Assembly: GCA_905250885.1 (NCBI GenBank)
Contig: CAJNOQ010000010.1
Location: 55,419 to 119,418 of the forward strand
Source: Didymodactylos carnosus
Taxonomy: Eukaryota; Rotifera; Eurotatoria; Philodinida; Philodinidae
Reading direction: 5' to 3'
DNA: 64,000 bases
Shown here: positions 27,910 through 38,629 of the stretch, in pieces
Numbering within the stretch: the first letter of the stretch is position 1
Layout of the letters: each line of letters begins with the position of its first letter
Program-made: the position numbers and the translations under genes
Notes under the pieces: generated by a model
Told to the model about the DNA's origin: nothing
Seen by the model: only the letters and a program-made list of their open reading frames with translations
The model's database searches: none

Positions 27910-28566
27910 TTATTCAGTTCTCTCGCGTTTTCGTTTCCAATTTAAATACGGTTGAATTTCTGGAGCGTCTAATATCATATCGACAGTTGATAAGTCTTTT
28001 GCTAATTCGCTATGAGGCCAAAGACGATGTAATTCGTTATGGCATGGTCTGCATACTTCTACCAAATATTTTGATACATCAACACGATCTTTTCCAGAAT
28101 TTTTCATGCGTTTTAATATCAATTTTGGTATCAAATGATGAACTGTAAAAATAAAATAGAATTTTTTTGTTAAGAAAGAGCATAATAATCAATAATAAAA
28201 CATATATTTACTTGTTATACGTTGTTTGCATCCACAAAGTTTACATTCACCATCTCGTTCAATATTTTCAGCTGCATCAATGTCATCATCATTTTCAAAT
28301 TTATCGACCGGTTGTTTTTCATCTTGCTCAATTAAATCCAAAAGTTTATAGATAAAATTCATTCGTCGTGTTTCGGTCATATTTGGATACGATGATTTAA
28401 AAATTGTACTCATTGTTTGAAGTAAATCATCAGACTGATTAGTGTTTTTATCACAACATATATCTGCTATGTAATTGGCCAAACTCTCATCTTTACATTC
28501 AGAATAAGTACACTCATAAATTCGATTAAACAAGGATAAATTTGACGATGATATAATTTCGCTCAT
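27910..28566 (-). CDS. HNH-type zinc domain protein, 2 exons, 195 aa
   Basis: Exons 28212-28566 and 27910-28142 join in frame across a 69-bp intron. Residues 1-105 match nothing I know and include an acidic stretch. The C-terminal half has the order of a small HNH-type treble-clef domain: C108xxC111, H120-H121 followed by LIPK, then C149xxC152-H153 and H157. After it comes a helical tail (ELAKDLSTVD..) ending in a basic KRKRER stretch. The CxxC..HHLIP..CxxCH pattern followed by a PEI-type tail resembles small bacterial and fungal HNH-superfamily proteins (YisB-like), here inferred from memory of the motif. A nuclease or nucleic-acid-binding role is inference, and no substrate can be named. 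The intron and AT-rich codons show it is resident in this genome. Confidence 0.7.
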
Positions 28567-29840
28567 AAGTTTGGAATTTGTCGTATTATTCTTGACAAGA
28601 AAACTAATGCGTACAATCTAAAACTTTGTCACGCTTGTTTTCTGTCATAAATATACATATTTCTTTCACAACATATGAGAAAGAACAGAATGAAAAAAAA
28701 TGGTGATAAAAACATGACTCTAGTCTAGTATTCAATATTCCGATTCAATGACGTTACCAAAACAAATTGCTCAAAATTAAATTATATTTATGAATCATAA
28801 CTGACAAAACTGTAGTATGTCGTTAAAAACTGCGTAACACTAATAGATACTAATTACTAATTACTAATTAGTATTTTCGAAATCTGAAATAATTTCTGAT
28901 ACCTTCAGATACGTTTTTCAGTAAGGTATCTTCAGTTTAAGTTCAATCTACACTATTCTGTTAGGCATGACATAATATATATATATGAGCTCCACAAAAT
29001 TGCAATAAAACGGCGCACTAAAATCGGTTACCGTCAGACAAAATTGTTTTCATTAGTAACGAACAAATCATCATAAGTTTACTTTTGAGACACATAGATG
29101 GAGAAAACAACAGACTACAAGAATTGATAACTTCTTTTAAGCACCGTAAGATATATGTAAAATCTAAATGAGAATGGCGATTTCTTTTACTGCGTAATGC
29201 ACATCGAGTAAATCAAGTTCCATTCAACAAAGTCGATTCTATCAAAAAATGTATGTTTTTTCTTTTTCATACAATATCAGGTATTAATGATCGTTATGAA
29301 AAATGCATGTTATTTTCAGTTTCTATGCAGGAATTTACATGCAAACTGGTCTGTTCAACTTGGACTCAAATTCGTCATGACCGAGAAACAATTTCCAATT
29401 GCAAAGAGTACATGTCTACGGTAAGTAGTCACTCCTACATACTTTTGTCTCAAAAATGGGATTTGCCTAAATAATCCAGTATAAATCTGTCGAATTATGT
29501 CTATGATATAGGTTTGAAGGAAGATGATTGAGTTTCCGTCTGAACTCATATTCTCAGATTTGCATATTTATGTCATGTCTAACTGAATAACGTGTATAAA
29601 AAGTGAATTGGAAATACTTCGCGGATAGACTGATCCGAAGATAGGACTTCCAATGGATCAATGAATTCAAAAACAACGAATAGAAAATAATTTATATTTC
29701 GATTTGTATAAATGCAAACAAAGAAAAAATCAAAGCATAAGTCTTTTGAATATCACTATTATAGATTATTTTTCTAAAACACTGTTAATTATCGTTTTAG
29801 AACATCAATCAACTCTAATATCTGTAACTTAAAGTGATTT

Positions 29841-30358
29841 AAGTGTGGGCTATCAAACGCACTATAGTTTATCATTTTTATGATGAGTTTTGAAGATGTT
29901 ACATAGTTTTTTCTGAAACCTCATATTCTACAAAATAACATTTTCTCGAAAAAATGTATTATTGTTGGTATTATTATAGGATATAAATTTATCGATATAA
30001 ATTCCGATGATTTCATTCGGATTATAGGTGCGGTCCTTATTGATTTCACGGTGATCACGACATAACCATATGGAATAAACAAAAGTTTTCGCCATACGCC
30101 TTTGAATGCGCCCACTCAATTCCTTCTAATCGATGATCTACGTGAAATTACTCAAAACTTCTTTTTACACCATTTTACCGTAGAAAAAGTCTTGAATTAC
30201 ACTTCCAAAACTTTTGCGTTTTTCTCATAATATGGTTTTTTGTCTTCACATTTTTTCGAGAAAATGTTATTTTGTAGAATATGAGGTTCCAGAAAAAATT
30301 ATGTAACATCTTCATCATAAAAATGATAAACTATAGTGCGTTCGATAGCCCACACTTT
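29841..30358. mobile_element. Foldback element C
   Basis: Arms of about 115 bp (29841-29957 and 30249-30358) are inverted copies, both carrying AGTGTGGGCTATC, CACTATAGTTTATC and TTTTCTCGAAAAAATG in mirrored order. The spacer is about 290 bp. Two overlapping minus-strand frames in the spacer resemble no known protein. It is probably a non-autonomous DNA transposon. Confidence 0.8.
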
Positions 30359-30930
30359 GCTCTATCTGATACGCTATAAATCAAAAAATCGAAAAATTTG
30401 ACGAAAATCAACTTTTTAGGGAGGGGAGGGGCTTAAAAAATTACTATAATTTTGTTCTTAATATTTGTTTTGTGTATGGAAATCTGCAAATTCTCAAGGA
30501 TAGGACGAGAATCAATTAAGACAAAATTATTGAACATCAACTCCATACAATAGAAGTGGAATAGGTATAATGCTCAAAATATTTAATTGTTCTGTAAATA
30601 TTACATGTTCGTTTATTTTTTTAACAAAATGCATATTATTCACACATTCTCCATATTTTTTTTCATCATTCGATAATTTTCTCGAACGATTTTTGTATTG
30701 TTTCTTTGAGTATAAACGTCGAATCCACTTTTCTCGTTAATAACATGTATATATAGTCATGATAATCGAAAAAACTGTTCTTAAGTGAAACACATTTCCT
30801 TATGACAAATTATTATTTATGTTACTACTAGACATACTACAGCTTAAAATTTAATACAACATGCTTATCGATAGTTCTATCTTTTTGTCAGTAGTGAAAT
30901 AAATACGGACACATTGTGGTTCAAAACATA

Positions 30931-31156
30931 GTTGATATAATCTTTATTCTATCAGAATACAAGCGAAAAAATATTCCGTTATAGTATTTTAAACTATAAC
31001 TATCGAAAAACACAAAATCAATTTTATACGAATAGAGATTCGAACATATGAACTTAGTTTTACAGTAAACTGCAAAACTAAATCCACTGATCTGTGTCCA
31101 TATTCTGTACAATGATTGACGTTGTGCAATCGACTCTGTGTTATCAGTAGTAACTT
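30931..31156 (+). mobile_element. MITE-like element D, copy 1
   Basis: About 225 bp that recurs, diverged and in reverse orientation, at 32904-33133. Shared blocks include TTTTATACGAATA, TATAGTATTTTAAA and GCAATCGACTC-like sequence. It begins GTTGATA and ends near GTAGTAAC; copy 2 suggests terminal repeats of the form GTTAATA. A 28-bp imperfect palindrome around TTAGTTTTACAG lies inside it. Confidence 0.6.
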
Positions 31157-31189
31157 TTTTTGTATGTTTTTTGTGTTCTGTTTTTGATA

Positions 31190-31258
31190 TCAGCTAAAAC
31201 GTGGGTTGTCTGTGTGGCAGACGAGCATTCTACCCCGAAACATGTTCACCAAATACAT
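31190..31258 (-). pseudogene. tRNA-Gly(GCC)-like relic
   Basis: On the minus strand, TTTCGGGGTAGAATGCTCG followed by CTGCCAC matches the D arm and anticodon loop of animal tRNA-Gly with anticodon GCC. The anticodon stem is mispaired, and the T arm has lost the GGTTCGATTCC B box. A functional tRNA is therefore excluded; it is a decayed tRNA copy or SINE fragment. Confidence 0.45.
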
Positions 31259-31993
31259 TAGGAAAAGTGACAGAACATAAAAAACATATCATTATTAGAA
31301 CCGTTTTACCATCAATTAAAACATGTGCGTACATTGAAAAATTATCAAGTGCACTGGACTATAGACTCAATGTTTGACGCCCAATTTTTAATTTTTCTTC
31401 AAAATATTTTTTCTATAATTTTACTTCTAAATGTCCTATACAAATAAAATAGATCAGATGAAGGCTGTGAGAATAGGCTACATTCTTACATATTCAAAAG
31501 AAAATGTTCTCCTTTTCTGTTAACTGTACGTGACACCACAAAACGATCAAAGTCAAATTAATCAAATGTAATTGTGTAGTACTAACAGTTGAAAACTAAC
31601 TAAGTGCACACAAATACACACAATGTGTTTTTCTATATAGATACAGCACATATGTTCTATATACTACATCATTTTATATTTTGTTCTAAATGTAGGAAAT
31701 AAATTTAAAAATTGAATAACATTCATTTATAATTTTATGATAGTTTTTTTTAAAATCTGTTACACTGAACTCAGCATACGACACACTTCCACTCTAAGTT
31801 TCAACTATACTTAAAAAAACATAAAGAAGATATAGTTGTTTATGGGGTTTATTTGGTTCCGAAGTAGGTGATAATATTAAATAATATGATATAAAAATAG
31901 TTTTCTAGAATGAAAGTAGATTCATCGTATGAAAGAGTAGATTCCACAAATACATGTTTCTATAAATAAATTTAAAAAAATTCAATTCAACTA

Positions 31994-33204
31994 TTAAAAT
32001 ACATTTTTATCTTGTCGATGTTTTGGCGGCATACTGCCTAGAAAAACAAAACAATTGTTAATCATTGAATAAAAAGTAGAAAAGTTAAGCCGAATCATTA
32101 CCAGGTTTATGTTGTCGACTTGTTCGTCCAATTCTACAATCATCGAAAACAAACTCTATTACCATGATCATGCCCAGGTATCATTTCTTAACAGCTTCTG
32201 CCTCTTCTCAACTTCTTTGTGGTAATGTTCCGATCCTATATTTTTATCTTGCTGTTGCTTTTCTGCGTCTTTCTTTACTGCGTCTTCTGTCTTTCTCCTC
32301 ACGATCTCGAAATTAATCTGCAATCACTTATTTGTCGATCAAACATTTCATGCAATCAATTTTTGTCATTTCTTCATTTCGAATATTTTCAACTGCTTCT
32401 TGTTGACGTTTCAAAGCTTCAGTTTCATGTTCCTGTTTTGTTAAAAATTTTGGCTGAAATAGAATACTGATTAGAATAATCATATTAAGTTTATGAACTG
32501 TTAATTACCTTGTCAAGTGCTTCTTGTTCTTTTTTCCGATGCTTCAGCATTTCGAGCAATAATGAAGCTTGATTAGTAGCTGTAACATTTATTTTATCTT
32601 GTATGACTAATGAACGAGTTGTTTCATCATTCTTACAACGTTTCGAACTATAAAAAAATAAAATAACAAATGTTCATTCAAACGTACAAGTATTTTTCAT
32701 TTCTTTACCTTATTTCATTGGATCTTGATCGACTTCTTGATCGTGAATGTTCTCGCGTTTTCTGTAATCATGATGGTTCACACCGTGATGAGAATGATCG
32801 TTTATCAGTACAGTCACACGTAGATTAAGGCTTTTGTGGTTAGTAGGTGGAAAGTATAAACAATCAAATATTGTATAATAATGAAAAATATACCGTTCTA
32901 TATGTCTAGTAAGTTAATAGTGGTAACATGGAGTCGATTGTGTAACTTCAATTATCATACACATTATAAACTAGAAATAATGACTTTAGTTTTACAATAA
33001 ACTGCAAAACTAATTTTACATGTTCAGCTTTTTATTCGTATAAAATGTCAAGTTTTTCAATAATTTAACTTTTAAAATACTATAATAAATTTCATGCTGT
33101 TTGTATTCTGGGCGAATAAATTTTATATTAACATACCGATTTTTACTAGAACTTCGAGGACGTTTTTTAACTGTATCTGTTAATCGCTCATGTACTTCAA
33201 TCAT
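31994..33204 (-). pseudogene. Truncated DDX23/PRP28 RNA helicase relic
   Basis: DDX23 (Prp28) is a DEAD-box helicase of the U5 snRNP. Blocks seen in order: an RS-like start (33137-33204), an RS repeat (32709-32761), a block at 32509-32647 ending KKEQEALDK, and KPKFLTK..ETEALKRQQEAVE (32329-32453), which matches the conserved segment before the DDX23 helicase core. A stop follows at 32329-32331. An RS/E-rich remnant lies near 32257-32320. Then come IGRTSR (motif VI-like) joined directly to QHKPG (32102-32133) and the C-terminus ending in KNVF (31994-32037). Human DDX23 has QHKPG only near its extreme C-terminus, far from IGRTGR, so the helicase core and the motif VI to tail interval are missing. 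The first block is out of phase with the second. Likely a dead duplicate; an expressed RS-domain mini-protein is not excluded. Confidence 0.65.
32904..33133 (-). mobile_element. MITE-like element D, copy 2
   Basis: Reverse-oriented, roughly 65-70% similar copy of 30931-31156. It lies between the first two DDX23-like blocks and stops almost at the putative donor site near 33135. Ends read GTTAATA when reverse-complemented, with a matching TAATAGTGGTAAC side. The two copies form a divergent pair around most of the helicase relic. Confidence 0.6.
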
Positions 33205-33488
33205 CTATAAGAAAATAGAGACAATAATGTACTTCTATACTGACCACTATCTACTGTTGAAATTAGTAGAATCGAAACAAAAAAAAAAAATTCAGAATCA
33301 TTTTCAGACATATTAACGAGCATACATCTTACTTAAACAACTGCAAATTTATTTCTGATTTTATAGGTCTTTTTTTTTCACAAAATAAATGTTTACTTAA
33401 AGAAAGGAATAAAATACAAATTTAGATAACAGACACATCATTTTCTATACAATATCTACAAGAATAACAAAAGAAAAATGAATAGTAA

Positions 33489-33989
33489 TTAATTTAGAAT
33501 ATTTGTATGAGATGTTTGTTGATCAAATATGTTTAATAATTTTCCACGTGACATTTCTTTTGCTTCTTCTACACCTAATTGATAGGCCATATTCATCATA
33601 TCTCGAATTTTATTCACCAATTGTGCTGTAGTAAATGTTCTCAATTCTTTTAACATTACATCTGTTTCTTCATCTATCATATCGGCATCTTCACTATACA
33701 TCGCTCGAGTTAAGGCATCGGTATTATTCGTTATATTATTATCCAGTTTAACTAATCCAAATGAATCATCTTTTATCGTAGTCGGTTTTTTACTATTATC
33801 TAGAAGATCATATGCAGAAAATTGTTGTGGCTGATTTAAATGTTGTTGTAGCCAAACTGGAGATTGTTCTTCATGTTCTTCGCTATTACTACTTAAAATG
33901 AAATTATTAGTATTATTCGATACATTATTCCATTGATGATGAGAAAATTCATTAACATTTGCTCGTTGAGATGAGAAAAAATTGTCCAT
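33489..33989 (-). CDS. LIN52 homologue, single exon, 166 aa
   Basis: LIN52 is a MuvB-core subunit of the DREAM complex, which represses and activates cell-cycle genes with E2F/DP, p107/p130 or B-MYB. The C-terminal part matches the family closely: MLKEL..FTTAQLV, then MAYQLGVEEAKEMSRGK and LLNIFDQ, equal to the human MLKEL..LTTANL, LAYQLGLDESREMTRGK, FLNILEK order. An upstream SPVWLQQ fits the SPPKWM region. The first 85 residues are longer and Asn/Ser/Gln-rich than in vertebrate LIN52 (about 116 aa), and I could not place the DYRK1A-phosphorylated Ser28 motif. The gene is intronless, unlike its neighbours. Confidence is high for the family and moderate for the exact start. Confidence 0.85.
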   Translation of the reverse strand: MDNFFSSQRANVNEFSHHQWNNVSNNTNNFILSSNSEEHEEQSPVWLQQHLNQPQQFSAYDLLDNSKKPTTIKDDSFGLVKLDNNITNNTDALTRAMYSEDADMIDEETDVMLKELRTFTTAQLVNKIRDMMNMAYQLGVEEAKEMSRGKLLNIFDQQTSHTNILN

Positions 33990-34396
33990 AAATTCAACAA
34001 AATTAATCTAAAACTAAAACTTGTTTAAGTTAAATCATCATTAATCTCTGCATTAGAACTCTGATAGATGTATTCGACTAGAGGTTCGTATCACATGAAT
34101 TTAAATGTTCTCTCCATATTTTATCAACAGTCTATTAAATTTCCTATCTAAATGAGTAGATAAAGCTGAAAAAATCAGAAAAAACAATTCATATTCAGCA
34201 TAAATGAGATAGACAGCAGTATAAGAGACGTGCTTGAACTATATATAAAAAACCCGCAAACAAGCTCATATTAATTTAATCATTTGACGACTAGAAAGCG
34301 ACAACTGTGTTAACTGAATATTAAAAAACAGATCATAAAATATCAGTAATAACAAGAAAGAAAACAAAAACAAAGTGAAGATATTTTCTTTTCACA
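33990..34396. other. Spacer between UPRT and LIN52 genes
   Basis: 407 bp of AT-rich sequence between two minus-strand genes. It must hold the 3' UTR of the UPRT homologue and the LIN52 promoter. Nothing further recognised. Confidence 0.5.
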
Positions 34397-35235
34397 TTAA
34401 TCTGTACCAAAATATTTTTGTCCAAAGTGATTCGGTGCTATAGGATTTATCTCTGATACAACAATGTTAATGTCTGGAAATAGATCACATATACGTTTTA
34501 AACCGTCTGGTGTTGAAAATAATATCAACAATATTATATTCGATTGACTACATGAATAATCTTTTAATAGAACATTCAAGCCAGTAATCACTGTTTGACC
34601 AGTAGTCACACATGGATAGGCAACTAATACACGTCTCTGATGTACATCGGGTGGTAATTTTGCATATATCACTTTACTAACATTTTCATCGGTATTCACT
34701 AATATTTTTCCGATACGAATTGATCTGATAAAAAAAAAAAAATGAAAAACAACGTAAAAGTATAATTTCACTTTCTATAGGAACATAGTTTTACCTGCAA
34801 CACTCTCGAATTCCTTTTTCCATTGCTTCGCCACTTCTCATTAATGATACACACAATGTTCCTTTTTCATGTCTAACTCCATTAAAATAATGTCCTATGA
34901 ATGAAAACTAAATTATTATATAGAATAAAATATATTAATAAAGCAAAAATTTGTGTACCTGTCGGAGTTTGTACTACTTCTTCAACATATGGCAATTGAT
35001 TTAATCCTTCTTCAACTACTAAACGTATCAGACGATCAGCATAAAATTTAAAATCACTTCTTGATGTTGTACGATCACGTAAAAGTGTATGTAATTCTTT
35101 AATTTGATTATTCGGTTTGAGAATACGCACTTGTTCATGAAATGGCCAATCGAAGTTATCTGATTTTGTTGAATCATGACCACTTATTGTACCATTTTGC
35201 TCAATCAACGTTTCCTTGTTATTTAGCTCTGTCAT
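34397..35235 (-). CDS. Uracil phosphoribosyltransferase homologue, 3 exons, 234 aa
   Basis: Member of the UPRT family, which in microbes makes UMP from uracil and PRPP; activity of the animal homologues is uncertain. Exons 34959-35235, 34795-34894 and 34397-34724 join in frame (705 nt). Diagnostic stretches are ADRLIRLVVEEGLNQLPY, SLMRSGEAMEKGIRECCR, SIRIGKIL, the PRPP-loop region YPCVTTGQTV, ILFSTPDGLKRI and the C-terminal NHFGQKYFGTD. All match the vertebrate UPRT homologue almost residue for residue. Its length starts at a short acidic/Asn-rich leader. It lies 273 bp downstream of the YjbQ-family gene in the same orientation. Confidence 0.95.
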
Positions 35236-35508
35236 TATCTAAAATGCAGTTAACTATCGTTCATATGAGTTATATGCAGTCCTACCGATAATTCAGGATG
35301 AGGACAAAGTAACTATCTGTCCCGAGGATAATTATATTCGAATGACATTCTTTTCCCCTAATATATTCATGGGTTAATCAAGAAAAATATCTTTATAACT
35401 ATTTTTTTTCATCATTAAATAAATAAACTGTCAAAACGCATAATTCAAAAATAGAAAAATAGATACTTTTACACAAAAAAATTGCTTGAATAAAAATACA
35501 TAATTGTT

Positions 35509-36005
35509 TTATCTTTTTTCTTTTAACTGACCGTTCAATGTGACAACAACATTTCTTTGTCTTCCACGATTTCTATGCTCACATAGATAAATTCCTTGCC
35601 ATGTACCAAATGCGAGTTTCCCGTTTGTAATGGGTATACTGATACTTGGTCCAATCAAGGCACATTTTCCGTGTGCTGGCATATCATCTATTAAATGAAG
35701 AAAGATTGTGTAAACAAGTTTTCATCTTTATAAAAACACTGTCGTTTACCATCTCCCTCATCCGTATGTGCATACGACGAGTCTTCTGGAACTAATCGAT
35801 TAAAAATTGTTTCTAAATCCTTCCGTACATCTGGTGCTGCATTTTCATTTACGGTTAGACTAGCTGAAGTATGTTGAATAAAACAGTTCATTAATCCAAT
35901 TTCAATATTTTTTATTTCCGGTACGTGTTGTAAAATTTCATCTGTTATTAGATGAAAACCTCGTTTTCTTGATGTTAATGTTATTACTTTTTGATACCAT
36001 GCCAT
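35509..36005 (-). CDS. YjbQ/UPF0047-family protein, 2 exons, 144 aa
   Basis: Small conserved protein found widely in bacteria, archaea, fungi and plants. Bacterial members have been linked to weak thiamine-phosphate-synthase-like activity, but the physiological role is unsettled. Exons 35750-36005 and 35509-35687 join in frame across a 62-bp intron (435 nt). Family signatures are intact: IQHTSASLTVNENA..DVRKDLE, YAHTDEGDG, MPAHGKCALIGPS, and GTWQGIYLCEHRNRGRQRNV. Full length for the family, with no damage visible. Animal occurrence is patchy, so vertical loss elsewhere or gene transfer are both possible; the intron shows it is native to this genome. Confidence 0.93.
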
Positions 36006-36813
36006 CTAAAAAAAAAAATCAATCATATCAGAATAATATTAACTAGTACTCTAAAAATGTGTATTGCTGTTATTCAAATTTGAAGGTGAATGGAGAGAGA
36101 AAAAAGCTAAAACTCAATGTCTCGATTGTATAAAAGTAAATAAACTATAAAAGTAACATTGCAAACACACGCAAATAATCAATCATCCAACATTCACAAA
36201 CAGAGAAAAATTACAACAGGAAATAGATTAGATCAAACAAGGTGGAAATAAAAAGAAAACAAAAAAAATAAGATAACTCCCGTTGATAAGTCGAAAAAAA
36301 TTCGAAAGAAAAAGAAGCAAATAAATCAAACAACATTCCATCTATTGTCATATGCACCAGTAAAATACATGTTGAACATTGAAACGAAACTCATGCTCAA
36401 TTTATAGACCAAAGAGCTGACAGGTACTAGATTTTTATACATACGAAATAAGGAGCAAACAACATGAATGAGAAAATCACTTCTTTGAGTTTTCCACGTT
36501 ATTCAATAAATCAACAGAGGTTTTAAAAAATAATTGCTGGTAGTAATTTAGAATCTTGTAGAAGTTAGATCAATTCGATACATCGAGTGAATTAGAAGAG
36601 AGCGTCTTAACGTTCTGAAATAAGTTTTATCAGAATATAAAAAGAACTTAGGGACGTAAATATCATCGGCTAATATACACTACAACAGCAAAAATGAAAA
36701 AAGTGGCGTATACATAAATTATGTGCACATATTTTATCAGTTTATCACGCAGATAAATCATGATCAAAACAAAATTCACTGTATGGAATGTTTAATAAAA
36801 TCCACTAGTATAT
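36006..36813. other. Spacer between ARPC5 and the YjbQ-family gene
   Basis: 808 bp of AT-rich sequence on the 3' side of ARPC5, rich in A runs. No frame, repeat or RNA gene was recognised. Confidence 0.5.
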
Positions 36814-37679
36814 TTACACAGTTCTTCTATCTGTTAATACACGTACAATAGTACCTAGACCAGTTGCAGCCAAAACCTACCAAGGAAACGAAAAAAAGAG
36901 ATATAACGTCTTATTAATGACATGTATATAAAAATTTTACTTTTTCATGCCACACTAATAACGAACTGCTTGCATAATCTTTTGGACTTTCAAATCCTCT
37001 GTAAACATATTTCATCAGTGTATCCCGAAGAGATGGCGGAATTGAATTAATTACATCAGAAATCTCTTGTTGTTTTATTTTCATCATTGTTGATAATGCC
37101 ATATGAGCAGCTTTTTTCTTTAAACACAAATAAATGATATATTTAATACAACACATTCTCTTGATAGAGGTATTTAATTATTTATTTACCTTCTTTTCAG
37201 GATGTTTTGACCGCACAGGAGCATTCTGTAAAACATATTCTAATGCTTTGGAATACTTCATTCTGGAAAGAGTAAAAGGAAACAAAACTATATATAAGAC
37301 TTTATAGAAAATGATATTATACAACAAGAAGTAACATCAGTTAGTGTGGACATACAAATAAACTTGAAAGCTTTTTAAAACAGTTTATTTTTTTTTCCTG
37401 AAGAGAATAAGTTTCAGAGAAAATGCAAGACAAGAGGATGGGACCAAGAAAAAGAGCCTATTCTTGTTCCGTTAAAACTCAGTAAGTCAAACGGCAAGTC
37501 AGAGTTCAGCTCCAGTTTAATAACAGTTAAAATTTAAGTCAACAATCGTTAGATCGTTTAAAAAAGCTGTTCAAACATTCTTACTCGTCAATAAATCTTT
37601 TCCATTCGTTTTCATCAGGTTCTACTTCGTTTGTTGTTTGATCACCATCCTCTCCATCTCTGTCATTTAAATTTGCCAT
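36814..37679 (-). CDS. Arp2/3 complex subunit 5 (p16), 4 exons, 135 aa
   Basis: Smallest subunit of the Arp2/3 complex, which nucleates branched actin filaments. Exons 37585-37679, 37190-37262, 36941-37117 and 36814-36876 join in frame (408 nt). The N-terminus is acidic (DRDGEDGDQ). The helical core has ALEYVLQNAP, where vertebrates have ALQAALKNPP. The C-terminal half carries LMKYVYRGFESP, SSLLVWHEK, and GLGTIVRVLTDRRTV, which equals the conserved end of vertebrate ARPC5. Slightly shorter than the human protein (151 aa). The start was chosen at the first Met after an in-frame acceptor-like upstream tract. Confidence 0.93.
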
Positions 37680-38629
37680 CTCTTTTTCAATCTAAAAGGC
37701 CGGTTCTAATAAAAAATCAAAAGTTTTATATAAATGATCAGTATAACTAGAAAAGGGTGTAATAAACAAAGTCTGAGTAACATTTAATCCTACTCAAGAG
37801 TTGATTTCATTCTTGGTACTTCATTAATAATCCCAAATATCGAAGTAAATATCAGTTTTCCGTGACGTGATCTTCAGTTAAGCGTTCACTAAGAACACAT
37901 CTGCGGTTATCTTTTAAGTTACTGCTGTACAACTACACCAAAACAAACTGAACGTTAAGTTAAGTGCTCTACTTAAGCCTTTGAACTCAAGATTATTGAT
38001 AAAACGATACTAAGCAATATTTTTCATACAGATCTTCAGCAACCACAATACTCCAATCATATTTATTATCTGAGCCTTCTTGAATGGTATACTAATTCAT
38101 TCTTGCTTCAAGCAATAATATGCTCATTATGGCCTCGGAAGAGCAATAATTAAGCAGATGCTAGAATTGTTCCATCCAATAAAAGTTTGAAAAGTAAAAG
38201 CATGTATTTTTATTTTTAGTAACATACATTCTCAATTAGTCTTTCTAAATAATAGTTAGTAAAACAATTTCCTTCCTTTAGCGGAAGAGGACGCTATCGT
38301 ATACTACTATACTTACAGTTGCTATACTCATATGATTACTTTCTCTGTAGGACATTCCATTCGCTGTACTGGAAGAGATAGTGTGATGCTGTGATGTTAA
38401 AATTCAATTCTTTACAGAACAGAAACTGGAATTGTTAATACCAGCATCAGGCAGATTTTTAATTCTCACATAAAAATTAAAAACAAAGCATATGGAATTG
38501 GTTTAGCGGCTAACGGATAGTGTTTTCGTATTTTATCAAAAGAGGGAGTAAAACAAAAATAAAAACAACAAAAAATTCTAGAAGGATTATTGATAAATAG
38601 TTGATTAGGTAATATTTACGTAGAGAACT
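37680..38629. other. Region between ARPC5 and the retrotransposon
   Basis: 950 bp of AT-rich sequence with no convincing frame. It should include the ARPC5 promoter and, towards 38.6 kb, any 5' untranslated part of the non-LTR element, whose left end I could not define. Confidence 0.5.

Larger units (their letters stand above)
28567..31993. other. Repeat-rich intergenic region
   Basis: 3.4 kb between the HNH gene and the DDX23-like relic. It contains a TACTAAT-repeat tract near 28845-28873, a foldback element (29841-30358), a G-rich tract near 30418-30432, one MITE-like copy (30931-31156) and a tRNA-Gly-like relic (31190-31258). No protein-coding gene was recognised. Confidence 0.6.

Noticed and set aside
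30418-30432. G-rich tract as a G-quadruplex
   Set aside because: GGGAGGGGAGGGG has only three G-runs, one too few for a canonical intramolecular quadruplex.
31190-31258. Functional tRNA-Gly gene
   Set aside because: The T arm and anticodon stem are broken and the B box is absent, so it was listed as a relic only.
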